Shown one piece after another: positions 11,661 to 23,215 of a stretch of 64,000 bases of DNA. This stretch comes from Camarhynchus parvulus. Its lineage: Eukaryota; Chordata; Aves; Passeriformes; Thraupidae. The notes beneath the pieces were generated by a model. It was not told the origin of the DNA. It searched no databases and was given only the letters and a program-made list of their open reading frames with translations. Positions within the stretch are counted from its first letter, which is position 1; each line of letters opens with the position of its first letter. Both the position numbers and the translations under genes were made by a program. Location of the stretch: assembly GCF_901933205.1 (NCBI RefSeq), contig NC_044571.1, forward strand, positions 8,161,420 through 8,225,419. The letters are read 5' to 3'.

Positions 11661-14600
11661 AGGGCAGTGCCCGGGAGAGTGTGGGGGAGCTGGAGAGAAA
11701 GTGCAGCCCTGAGGGAGGGAGGGAGGGCAGCAGGGCCTGGCCGACGCTCAGCCGAACCCCCCAGCCCCCCCAGGCCCCTCGGGGGCCGCCCCCTCCCGCC
11801 CCAGCGCCCTGGGCCGGAGCGGCCACCCGGCTTCCCACTGCTTTCCCGGCTCTCCCAGCTCGCTCGTTCCGTGTCGCCTCCCTCCCTCCTGCTCCATATG
11901 GTTTCTCCCCTCCTCCTCCTCCTCCTCTTCTCCCCCCTCCATGCTGTCTCCGTGACGCTCCCCACTCCACGCTACTTCTCCGTTTCCCGGGGGAGTTTCC
12001 CCGCCGCGGCGCGCAGAGGCCCCGCAGAGCGGCCCGGCCCGGCCGCAGTGTCTGAGGGGCTCAGCCGGGCCAGCGTGCGGCGCGGAGGGGCGAGCGAACA
12101 GCAGGGGAACCTGGGGGTCAGGAGAGGGCCGTGAGGAGGGATGGCAGCCAAAACTCCCGGCCAAAATGTTTCCCGGGTGTGCGGTAGAGGAGCTTGAAGA
12201 AGTTCATCTCCCCTACACTCTCCTTCTTGTTTTCTTTTTCTCTCCTCTCCTTCCCCCCAACCCCCCGGCCGCCACCAGGAATACGAGGCATTCAGAGATC
12301 AACATAATTCACCTGCATCAAAAAAAACCTCGCGAGCTATAAACTAGCGGCTGATCCTCCGCTTAGACTAGTGTTTAGCCGTTCATGCATCATGAGTGTC
12401 AAATAAATGCCTGATTGAGGCCCTCAGCGGAGGAATTAGCTTTCCTTGTGCTGGAAATGCATAATAGAGAAAGTGCTGAGGCATCCTCCCCGGAGTTAGC
12501 TCGGGCTCCGCTCCCTGCTCTCCTCGTTTCGGGAGTTTTCCCTCCCTCATTCCGGGTCCGTCCCCCTCCCCACCCTCCAGCCCCCCCTTATCGCTCTCCC
12601 TTATCAGCACGCCCAGCTGGCTAGAGGCAAGGGAAGCCCTCCGCTGTGTCCCCGACCGAGGGGGCCGACTGAGGGCGAAAGGAGCAGCCGAGCATCGCTG
12701 CTGCCGCCCGGGGCCCGGCGCTGCCCCGCGGGGAGCGCAGCCTCGCCCGCCCGAGGGCGGAGACGTGGGCGGAGGGAGCGGGGAGCGGCGGGGGGACCCT
12801 TCAGCGAGCTCCTTGTCGCTTGGCCGCTCTTCCGCGCCGGGGGCCTCATCCTGCCCGCGGCTACGACCCGGCCCCGACGTTTGGTAGCGAAGGGGGCGGG
12901 GGGGAAGGCTGGCGAAGCGCTCTGCTCCGCCGCCCTCCGCAGCTCCGCGCCGGGCTCGCTGCCCCAGCCGGTCCCGAGTCCCCCCGGGCAGGGCAGGGCA
13001 GGGCAGGGCAGGCGGCCGAGGCACACAGGGGTTAACCGCGCCGCGGCCGGGAGGAGCACTTAAAGAGCACGGGCTTGCAGATGCTTTTCAGGCCTCGATG
13101 TCTACCGTTTTAAATTAAAAAAATGCACCCGGCCCGACCATGCACCAGTGACCTGCAATTTCCCCTTCTTTTCAAACTGAAATATGGCCAAACTATCTTC
13201 AGGTTAACTTAGGGGCTGGGGACGGGGGTGGGGGAGGTGGGAATGGGGGGGAGAGAGGAGGAAATCGCTCTGGGTTGAGATCTCTGTGTCAAGTTTCATC
13301 CCCTCCTGACATGTCTGGCTCCGTGCCAAAGTCCTGAAAATGGAAAATTGGGGAAGGGCGGGCTGTGAGGGGTGGGTGGAGGAGCAGGGGGGGTTGGGGA
13401 GCGGGCCAGAGCTCTCGGCGGAGCGGCAGTAGCGAGAGGCTCTGGCCAAGAGGGATGCATGAACGAGCCCGTGTGAGCGGAGCGCGGCGGCATCTTCCGC
13501 CATCCATTCCGCCGCCCAGGCGCGTGGAAAGCCGCCGGCCGCTGCCATTGTTACCGGCGGGCGATGCGGGGACCGGAGCCGCCGCTCCGGCGAGAGATAA
13601 ATAGCCCCTGACAGCGCCTCTCCGCACCCACAGCTCGGCGGATCGGATTCGGTGGACGGCCGCAGGTCTGTGTCGCTCCCTTTCGCGGGAGTTCCTTTAA
13701 ATCACGGCTCCACTCCCCCCTCACCTCTCCCGGGGGATGTTCCCGACCGTCCCCCACGCAGCAGCCCTGCCGCCCTCCCCTGCTCGCTCCCCCTCCCGCA
13801 AGCGGCGGCGGCCGCGGCTCGGAGCTCCGCCGGGGGAGGGGGAAAACTCCCCGGGGGAATACTTTCGGCACGCTGCGACTCTGCCAGGAGGGGTCTTGGC
13901 GTCGGATCTTTTGTCTTGGGGACTTCGGCTTCGTGCCCCGGAGTGGCTGGCGGCTCTCCCGGGAAGAGACTCTGGGCAAAGCGCCGGGGAGTCCCGGGCT
14001 GCCGCCGCGGGCAGCCGTGCCCCGGGCCCCCGCTGCCTGCGCCCGGCCGGCACTTCTGCGGGCTCGCCCGCCTCCCGGCTCCCCTTTCCCGCCGCAGGAA
14101 CCGAGCGGCTGGGGCTGGGACCTGCCCCCCGGAGCCCCGTCCCCTGCCCCGCGACGCCCGCGGGTGGTGACCGTGACCGTGTCCCCACGCGGGGGCTTGG
14201 GGGGGCGTGTGTCCCTCGCCATCCCGGAAAGAGGAGCAGGGGACAGCTCCGGCAGCCAGGGCGCTACTTTCCAGCTGCTGCCCTCCCCTGCGCCCGGCGG
14301 CCGGGAGCGAGCGCTCCGGAGCCCCTGGCACCGCTGGGCTGCCTTCCCCGGGGACACCGGGCAGTGCCACATCACACGCGGGCGCCTGCGAGCGGTTCGG
14401 CGTGAGGCGAGCCCGCACTTTATTATTTTCCATCATCACTTTCCTCCCCCGCGCCCCAGCCGGAGACGAGCCCGTGTGCGTGTGTGCAAGACGAGGTTAT
14501 CGCCAGCTCGAGTCATTATTTCCAGGCCGACTGCCGCGGGAGTCTCTCCCAGGTGGAGCCGGTGTGGGCGGCCGGTGCCCGGGGAGACAAAGGCCGGAGC

Positions 14601-14720
14601 TCCCGGTGCCACCGGAGCCCCGCTGCGCCGACAAGTGCGGCCCGGCCGGTCCCGGTGCGGGGGGGACTCTGCCGGGACCGCGGGGTGCTGCCGCCGCCCC
14701 GGGGAGCGCGGACTGGGTTT
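11661..14720. promoter_or_regulatory. Series of CpG-island-like blocks
   Basis: CpG-dense stretches at about 11660-12170, 12640-13070 and 13360-14720 are split by AT-rich inserts at 12290-12420 and 13080-13210. A pentamer tract GGGCA x5 lies at 12986-13010. CCATTGTT, the SOX-type core, lies at 13545-13552. Reading frames here (up to 282 aa) are low-complexity and mutually overlapping, so I do not call genes. Confidence 0.5.
12986..13010. repeat. (GGGCA)5 tandem pentamer
   Basis: Five perfect copies of GGGCA in a row, followed by GGCGG, inside a CpG-rich block. Confidence 0.95.
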
Positions 14721-15999
14721 TCCGAGTTACATTTGTTACATTTCCGAGTTATATTTTCAGTTCTACGGAACCTACTTTTAGGCGATTGTTTTCCCTTTCC
14801 ACTTGTTTGTCTCCTGCTAGCCTCGTAAACTGCCTCATGATTTATTACCTAGGCTAAGTGCTTAATTTGTGAATATGAAACAGATTAAAAGGAGATCGGC
14901 GTATTTTAGCAGTCAGGCCAGAGCAAAGCCCGGCAGCTGTTTCGAGTTTGTAGGCATCTCCAGCCTCGTGTAAGCAGCCCGGTCTGCGAGCGATCAAGGG
15001 GTATCCCCGGGCTCTCTCCGAGAGGCCCCACCGCCGCTGGCTCCCCGTGCGCGCTGCTGGAGCCCAGACCGCCACGGGATGGCCGCTGTGGGCTTTTCCG
15101 GGGGGGACAAACATACGAGTGATGCCGTCCGTCAAAGAGAAACCCGTGGCTCCGGGATTCGGGAGCGGCTGCGCCCCCGCCACAGGCGGGCTCTGCCGGC
15201 GGAGGGCCCAGCAGGCACGCAGGGGGTTAACGACGGCTCTGCCCTCTCCTTCAAAGGACTCACTCGAGATAGAGTAAATACGGTCGGGGCGGGGGGGATG
15301 TGTGTGTGTGTGTGTGTGTGTGCCGCTCGGGCCACATGATGCAAAAGTAAGACAAGCACACTCCGGAGAACAAAGGCTTCCTACCCCCTTCCTCCCCCTC
15401 CCCCCCCAAATCTGTCTTAATTCTGCAAGTAAACTTGAGCAGCTATAAAACAAAGGCGAACGATGAAAGTTATAGCCAAGGGACAATCAAAATAAATACC
15501 TTTGATGCAGTCCAAGCACGCACTTGGCATTTTCTGGAGCTCCCTGCTACCCCCAGGCAGCCGGGATATGGAAGGCTCTTCCTAGGACAGGGGTGACTCG
15601 CACGGCGAGGTTTTGGCTCGGTCTGGTGCAGGCCACGTTCCTCAGCCCAGAAAACTGCCCTGGGCGAGGCAGGCAGGGCAGGAGGGAGCCGTGCCGTCGG
15701 GGCTGGGGCAGGGGATGGCAGCAGCGGGACAGGGCTCCTCCGGGTGTCCCCCCGGGCTAAGCCAGCCGGGAGGACTGCGGGGCCGAGAGAGCTCCCGGTG
15801 AGAGGCGCCCGGCTCCCCGAGGAGGATGTGGGTCCGGGAGCGGTGTCTGAGCTGTGCCCCTGCCCCACGGGAGCCGGGCCAGGGCGGTCTGTCCCCCGGC
15901 TCGGTGATGGCCCCAGCCCCAGGTCATGCAAGTGACACCTCCTGCTCCCGACCGCCTTGTGCTTGCAGAGCTGGCCAGCTGCCTTCAGGCTCGTCACCA
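14721..15999. other. Transition from CpG-rich to CpG-poor noncoding DNA
   Basis: AT-rich DNA at 14730-14900 is followed by CpG-rich patches at about 15000-15290 and 15590-15930. A perfect (TG)12 lies at 15299-15322. TATAAAA at 15444-15450 lies in an A-rich context (GCTATAAAACAAAGG) about 100 bp after the last CpG cluster. It could be a promoter element, but no initiator or donor supports it. No coding sequence is recognised. Confidence 0.4.
15299..15322. repeat. (TG)12 microsatellite
   Basis: Twelve uninterrupted TG units directly after a G-rich run. Confidence 0.95.
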
Positions 16000-16513
16000 G
16001 CACCCTGGAGCGATTCCCATCCCACGGACCTCTGCCTTCTCCCTCTGCTCCCCTCCACCCCCCGGCCTCTGGAGGAAGTTTTAACCCATCAGGGATGGCA
16101 GAGGAAGTGGAGGGGCACAGCAGCAAGGCAGCTGCCTGTACAGCCCCACAAGCAGAGGTGCTGCTGCCGAGCCCAAAAGTCAGAGAGAGACAGAAATCTG
16201 TAACCTGCCCTGTACCTCTGAGCCCCGCTTAAGGAGCAGGAGCAAGAGCACCGTGCCACTCCTGCTGGAGCACAGCACAGAGGACTGGCTAGGATTAAAT
16301 GATTCATGTGCCCTTGCTGCACCTGAGCAGTCGCTCTGGTCCTCCAGAAGTGGCTGGTGTTGGCACAGTGGAAGGTGCAGGAAATGGGGACAGACTCTGG
16401 GCAGATCACGGGGAAGACGTGTGGTGTGGCACATGCCTGGACAGGCTGAGCCCTGGTCTGCCTGGGAGCAGGAGAGGAGCAAAAGATGATGCATATGGCA
16501 TTCAGAGAGATCC

Positions 16514-16516
<3 letters not shown>

Positions 16517-16546
<30 letters not shown>
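16517..16546. repeat. (TG)15 microsatellite
   Basis: Fifteen uninterrupted TG units in CpG-poor DNA. Confidence 0.95.
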
Positions 16547-16547
<1 letters not shown>

Positions 16548-18497
16548 AGATGTCAGAGTAACTCTTGTCTGGGGAAAACTGAATATAAATTCTGGTTGGG
16601 AAGCAGTCCTGTAGGTACATGTGAATGAGGGCTTGGGGATACCCTCTCCCATGGCAAGGAAGCACCTGAAAAAACAGTGCAAGAATGAGACTACAGCACA
16701 TAGGTGTGTGTCAGTACAACTCCTTCAGGCTGGCTTGAGACAAGGTCCTTCTTCGGTATCTGGGACAAGGTTTGTGGCAAACCAACACTAAAACTCATTT
16801 CCCAGGGGTCTGAAAGGGTTTGGATGTAGTTGATTGGTCCCTGCCTTGTGAGGGGAGAGATATTGCCCAGGTGTTATATACCACCACTCTTTCTAGCCCT
16901 GAGCCTTGCTCTTCTCTGTCTGAAGGCAGGACTGAAACTTCTGAGCAACCTGAAGAGCAGTGGGCAAAAACAGCCCCAGGGTCTCTGCATCTCCCTGTAG
17001 GTTCTGCATGGAGCTGCTCTCTGACTAGGAACATCCAGCATTTTAGAAAGGAGAGAAAACACAGGCTTGTGTCTTGATGGTAACATACACCCCTTTTCAA
17101 GCAGTATGCTTGAATCGAGAAGCTGGAAAACCAGACAGTAGCAATGAAAAAGGAAAACAATCCTTTCCAACTTGTTGGCTTAGCCTTTGCAGTCATCCCT
17201 ACCTCAGGGAGGGCTGTGGTCACAGTGTTAAGCCTTGGTTATGCAGCTTGGAAATTCACCACGCTGAAAGTCACCTGGTCCCTTGAGCGCTCTTGTGAAG
17301 CACTCCAAGGTCCCATAGAAAATGGTTTGTGTGTACTTGAAACTATGTGGATTTGCTTCCAACATTATGCCACTTTCAGCCTGATCCTGTCTGGCTTTCA
17401 CTGAATTAATGCCTGGATGGATCTAAGTCCCAGCATCTCAGACCAAGGTGGTTCCAACAGTGTTCCCACTGCTGTCCCCTTGCAGCTCCAAAGGCAATTT
17501 AGAATCCCCTTGGAAGTGCTGTTACATGGTGATGGCAAAGCCTTAGAAGCAAAGCAGTGGAGAACATTGCTAAAGCAGAATGGGAAGCCCCAGTGGCTTG
17601 GAGCAGTGGGCTGGTACACCAAAAGGTGTGAAAGCTTCTTCAGTTTGGAACACAGGTGCACCCCAGGCCCCTCTTCCATCCTCAGCCCTTTGCTGCCTGC
17701 TGTAATTCTGCAAGAAGTAGCAGGCTGCAGGCACCAGTCCTCACCAGCCTGCAGGCCTTCTTGCAGCCAGGCTTACACCTTTGATGTTCTCCCAGTTACA
17801 GTTTGTCAAGTCTTGTCTCTCTTGTTCACTGTTTTGACATCTCACCACCCTCAGAACACTTGTGAGAAGGAGAAAAACTATTTCAAAAGTCCTGCCATCG
17901 AAAGTTCTCAAAGACCACTATATGACCACCTAAATGATGCCTTCATATTCTTAGAAACTCTGTTTATGCTGCCTGTCTTGTTTCTTTGGGGTAGACTCTG
18001 CTTTGCGTCATCTAATCTACTGTTCCTATTATCAAACTATAACACAGTCAGGAGAGGTTTTGGACTAGGGTAAGGCTCAGGACACACAGAGATAAATAGG
18101 GAGATCAACATATGCTAAGTTTGAGTAGTATTTTATCTTTCCAGGTTCACAAATATTGTGTTACGTGCCAGAAACTTTTGGGTGCTGCACACTCTGTAGA
18201 CACAGAGGACAGATTGCTCCTGCTTGCCCCAAAATGGAATCAAAACTGTAAAGTCTGTAGAGGCAGATGACCACGAGTGCTGTGCTGGTGGTACAGGGAG
18301 GCAGGTGAGCTCCTGGGCTTAGTCATGGGCTCCTTTGCCATGTCTCAGCAAGGCCACCACTCCCAAAGTCTGTGTCCTGTGGTTAGAAGGGAACAGTGTG
18401 TGTTTGTGTGTGTGTGCTCATGTGAATGTAATTGTGTTTCCACATAATGTGGATTATCTTTCTTTTGGCAGCAAATCTGTTCAGGGGTTTAGATAAA

Positions 18498-18601
18498 AAA
18501 GATAAATCCTGCAGCCGTTCCCTCCCTGGGAAAGGGCATGTCTTCCATCACTTTCTCTGCTCCCTCTTCTGAGCGATCCCCAAACACACTTTTTCCTAGC
18601 T
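18498..18601. repeat. 104-bp dispersed repeat, copy A
   Basis: Begins AAAGATAAATCCTGCAGCC and ends TTTTCCTAGCT. It aligns without gaps to 21096-21199 with only four differences, all transitions. The minus strand is open across both copies, giving a peptide with GAEKVMED and PFPREG in each. I do not recognise a repeat family or a protein from it. It may be a fragment of an unrecognised mobile element or a simple local duplication. Confidence 0.85.
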
Positions 18602-21095
18602 CAGCATCTGACATCACCCTGACAGCCTGCTCACTCTCAGCACGACACTCCCACATCAGGAATGGGGGGAAATGCATGGAATAAGGCACAGCAGGTGAGG
18701 TGTTGCTTGGATGAGCAGGAAGAGAGAGGAACTGGGGCGCAGGGGGTAGGAGGATCCCCCAGCAGCATTGCCCCTTATGGTGCTGATGTGAGGGTGACAC
18801 TCCCACAGCTTCCCAGGAAGCTCTCCTGGCTGGGAGATCAGGTGTGCCATGGGTGCAGGACACCTAATGGTTCCCCTTCTTTGGAGCCCTGGTAGAGCTG
18901 CTTGGCTTAGTGTGAACACAACCTTGTCAGGAAAGAGAGCTCCATTGATTTAAATGCAAAATTACCCTCCTGCAGTTCTAATTTCCCAGGCGAGGGCCAT
19001 ACAGGCTCTGAAAACATGAAAGTTGTTGATGTATTGGTTCAATTAATTTTTAAAATAAGTTTGAATGCCATTTGTTTCAAATTTGATAGGAAAGCGCCGT
19101 AGATTTTTGCAAGCAAAGAGTGAGGTGAGCGTGGATGGGCTGTGTATTTTGCATGGCCTTGAAAACAGGGCTTAAACGATGCATTCATTCAGTGGCAGAC
19201 CTCTGCACAGGGATAAGTGAGGCCCGTGGTGAAAGAAAAAGACCTGAACATCTGTATTTGCTAAGTGGCACCGGCAGCAGCCAGCCAGCGCACAGAGAAG
19301 GGCAGACAAACGGGTGTGGGGCCCAGCTGAGACTGCTGGGTCCCTGGTGCTTTTAGAAGGAAATAATAGCTGGTGGGGGAACCCTTTCTGGTGGCCTTGG
19401 CTCCCGTGACCCCCCTCTGATGTATGATATTTAAACAAGAGAATGTCAACATTGGTTTTGACACAGACAGCCTCGTTCTGCTCTCCATGAAAACCACTGG
19501 CAAACCCCTAGGAGAGCTGGAGGGGAGCAGACCCCAAAAGAGGCACTCAGACCCAAACACTGTTGGCTGCAGCCTGGCAAGAAGCAAGTGCAGGTTGTCA
19601 TGAGTGTCTGGGTGATGTGTGCAGGTAAAATAGACAGAAGAGAAGCAATCCCATCCTGCAGTGTGCAGTGCCTCAAAGCTGCAGCTCCGATGCTTTGAAT
19701 GATTTTTTTGATTGCTTTTTAAAATTATAAATTGCATTTTTGTACAGCGAGCGGGGATAGTGTGCTGCTTACTAGAATTAAGTGCAATTCAAGGGTGTTT
19801 TGTTAAAACAAAGGTGACTTCTCTGTGCTCTCCTTTTCACAGTTGGGTCTAATGGAGAGGTTGATCTGAACCCGATGGCTCTCTAGCAGTGGTTCTGGAA
19901 AGGAGTAATGCCCATTGTATGAGAGGATATCCATAAAGTGGGCCATCAGATGTGTCTTCTGATATATGTGTCCTCTGAGGTAGGAAAGTGTAAGTCAGAG
20001 GAAGAGAGGGCAACTGTGTCTGACTCATAGTAAAACGAGGGCACGTGGAAAGTACAAACGAAGGGAGGGCTGCTGCTGGTAGGATTTGAAGGCTGTGCTA
20101 TGTGTCATGGGAAATATAATTTAAGCTCATGGATAATTTATGATTAAAGGGGCAGATGTGGTGCAACTGCATGGTGTAAAATGTGTGATGGGGCATAAGC
20201 ATAAAAGAAACTTAACCCTTGATCCTGTGCTGTCCCTGTCTTGGTGTTGGTTTATGCAGGCTGGGCCTTGACATGTGTTGCAGTAGCAGCCTCTAGGTTC
20301 TGTAATGTAATGTGAACTTCATCACAGATCACCTCAGCATAAAAAGTGTAATTACACTGGCTTTATGCTCTGCCACCCCATTCCCAGAGGTAGTGGCAGA
20401 ATAAGTGGCATTCAAGTCCCTTGAGCAGCTCTGTGCAAAAGGAGAATCATTCCTGCCTGGGGACCAGATTCCCTGGGCAAGTCACAGCTGCTTTCCCACT
20501 GGGAGGTGACCCTGGTGCAGGCCCACTAAGCTCACCCATCTCCAGCATGTGCCACAACCTCTGCTAGGGCACAGAGCTCAGTAAGGACAGCCTGGCAAAC
20601 CAAGTGATGCCAGTCTGATTGCCCTTGGTAGGAAAAGCACCTTTGGGCTGATGTGTGACCATGACCAGCCTGAATCTCCAACCAGAACCATGAAAAAAGA
20701 CCTATAATTTGGGAGGAAAATAAATAAAGGAGTGTTGCTCAGGTGTGACTCCTGCTAGGTAGCACAGAGATAGTGTATGAAGCTGAGGCTCAGCCATTCC
20801 CTAGAATGTGTCTATCCTAGGTGATTTTCTGCTTTTGAAGATACAAATAATATGAAAAGAGATTGCTGGGCCAGAATATTTCATCCTTGCTGTACAAAGC
20901 CCAGCACAATGCAATCCCAGCTACTGCTGAGGCTTTTGGGAGCCTGTCTCACCCAAATAATCCAGGGCATTTTGGCTTCAACTCAGGCCACCTCTCATGC
21001 AGAACAGAGTCTGGGCTTGCAGCACCCGATGCAATGTCACTCACAGTCTTACCATGCTCAATGTCCATCTTTTGGAGCAGATGTTCATGAGAAGG

Positions 21096-21199
21096 AAAGA
21101 TAAATCCTGCAGCCATTCCCTCCCTGGGAAAGGGCACGTCTTCCATCACTTTCTCTGCTCCTTCTTCTGAGTGATCCCCAAACACACTTTTTCCTAGCT
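21096..21199. repeat. 104-bp dispersed repeat, copy B
   Basis: Second copy of the 18498-18601 sequence in the same orientation, about 2.6 kb downstream, 100 of 104 positions identical. Three of the four differences involve CG versus TG or CA, the change expected from methylated-CpG decay. Similarity stops abruptly at both ends, which suggests a defined unit. Confidence 0.85.
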
Positions 21200-21744
21200 T
21201 TAACCTGGCAATGGGCTGAGGTGTGAAAGCAGACCCTTTGACATGGTTGAAAAGGCCTCTATGGAATGTCTCTGTGAGCTACCTGGGGAGGGGTGTCCCA
21301 AAACTGAGCCCCATCACTGGAGCACTGAAAAGACTGAACTACCCTGAATCTTGCAGCAACTTGATGAGGGCTTTGGTACCACAGGAGAGGAGCAGGGAAA
21401 AGAGGGAATGGTGTAGTGAAGCTCTGCCCATGCTTCTCTGTCTCTGTACATCCAGGGCTGGTGCCATTGTGAGAATATGCAACAGTTGCTTCTTACAGAC
21501 AAAAGAAAAAAATATGAAGCCCTGCTGAAGGCTAGGGCTGATGGAGCACTGAAAAAGCCCCAGCCAGAAAAACTAATCTAGCTCTGCACTTTGGTCAAGC
21601 TATGCTCAGCACTGTGATTTTGATGAACAACACTAGTCTGCATGAAGACAGGTGACTTTTTAAATGGGGTTTTAATAAAGTCAGTATTGCTAAAGCTATC
21701 TATAAAAGTAATCTGCATAGGGTTTTAAACAAGTAAACTTAATT

Positions 21745-22340
21745 ATGCCATTGGTGCTTCCAACATGAATGGGGCTGTGCTGCAATACTGCGTCCGGCTC
21801 TGTTGTGGTGTTTGCATGTTAAAAGTGCATTGGCAAATTAATATGGGATCAGAAGAGAGCTGGAAGAATGATTCAAGGTCTGGGAATCGCATCTGATTGC
21901 AAAAGACTAAAGAAATCCCATCTATTAATTTATCCAGGAGGAGGCTATGACTTGGTTTGATCATAGTCTTTAAGTGCCCTAAGTGTCTCTATGGGGAGAT
22001 TTCTGATAGTCAAGATCTCTTTAATGTGGCAGACAAAGGCATAATGAGATCCTATGTTGGAAAATGAAGCTCTATGAATTCTGAGCAGAAATAGGTACTT
22101 TTTAGGAAAAAAAACAGTGAGGGGACACAACCACTGGAACAACTGAGGCAAGCAGTGGTTTTTCCTGTTACTTAAAAGTCTTCAAAGCAAGATTGGATGC
22201 CAAGTTAAAAGCTCAGGCAGAATTTATGGGTCTGATACAAGAATGTCTGGCTGAAATTCACTGGCCCATGATATGTGGCAGGTCAGACCAGCTGATCATA
22301 ACAGTCCGTTCTTGGTTTAAAAAATCTATGAATTAGGTAT
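21745..22340 (+). mobile_element. Decayed CR1-type LINE 3' end
   Basis: The segment follows, in order, the landmarks I know from amniote CR1-type LINE 3' ends. These are a CTGGAAGAATGATTCAAGG-like block, a GAGGCTATGACTTGGTTTGAT block with ATAGTCTTTAAGTGCC, AGACAAAGGCATAATGAGATC, ACAACCACTGGAACAACTG, AGTCTTCAAAGCAAGATTGG, and finally GGTCAGACCAGCTGATCATA with AATCTATGAATT at the end. Such elements retrotranspose through an endonuclease/reverse transcriptase and usually insert 5'-truncated copies. This copy is truncated and diverged and contains no intact gene, so it is an old fossil. Orientation is +. Boundaries are approximate (about 20 bp). Confidence 0.75.
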
Positions 22341-23215
22341 TTCCAGTCCCCTGAGTCCTGATATTACTGGAGGTCTCAAAGGAATGCATTATAAGCTGTC
22401 ATCATTTAATTGTAAGCAAGCAGGGGCATTGCCTTTTTCTTTTTTTTATTAATAAACTTATTTTCCAAGAGCTTGTTAGGCACTGGAGTTAAGCAGCTGT
22501 TAACAAACATGACAACATTTTAGAAACACTTCAAATAATTCTCCTTCTCCCGTTTGCTCAGCTTTGTTTTGCAGCAGCACAATTTCATTCATGCCACATC
22601 TACCAGTGCTTCTCTAGATGAAATAGCAAATTCCAGCAAAATGAAAAATGCAACCTCCATACTTTAGGGTGGGCTCCTTACACCCTGTCCTCTTTCATGT
22701 GCATCCCTTAGTCCCACAGATACATTGCAGGTTTTCTCTCAGCACCGTGTATGAGCAGAGCAGGGAAGAAGTCCATCTGTTTTGTGGTGCAGGCCCCTCA
22801 GATAGGAGGATTCAGGTAGGAATCCATTGTCTGTCACGGGAGTGCTTGGCCTCCAGAGCTCCTGGTTTGTCTGAGTAAATGGCAGAGAATGAGAAGAAGG
22901 TATTAAGGAGAGACCTGGTATTCCTGAAATTATGCAAGCTATTAACCTCCTTGAGGTTTCATAAAATGGCCTCCAGCAAATGGTCAGAATGTTTTTCTTA
23001 CGGAGGAGTAGTTTTCAAGACAGCATAAACTTTCTTAATATCCTTTCAAAGGAAAAAAAAAAAGAAAAAAAGAGAAGAGAGAAAATAAGATAACAGAAAA
23101 TCCCAGCCACGGCTCCTGGGAGTCCTGAAAATCATATCCACGGTTGCATAGACTTTCTAAACCTCTGATACATTCAGTGTCTCGTTAGCCTCAGTTATCA
23201 AAACTGGAACGAGGT
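22341..23215. other. CpG-poor noncoding spacer
   Basis: AT-rich DNA with no recognised gene, ending in an A/G-rich stretch at about 23048-23092. CpG density rises again immediately after 23200. Confidence 0.45.

Larger units (their letters stand above)
16000..21740. other. CpG-poor noncoding interval
   Basis: Composition changes sharply: CG becomes rare and TG/CA common, as in normally methylated vertebrate DNA. No exon of a known protein is recognised; the longest frame (17417-18073, +) has no domain. Contents worth noting are (TG)15 at 16517-16546, TG-rich DNA near 18390-18420, and two copies of a 104-bp sequence at 18498-18601 and 21096-21199. The rest appears unique, and old interspersed repeats too decayed to recognise by eye may be present. 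Confidence 0.5.

Noticed and set aside
20949..21185. Minus-strand frame over repeat copy B as a small gene
   Set aside because: The similar part corresponds exactly to the duplicated 104 bp. The flanks diverge and there is no promoter, exon structure or known protein.
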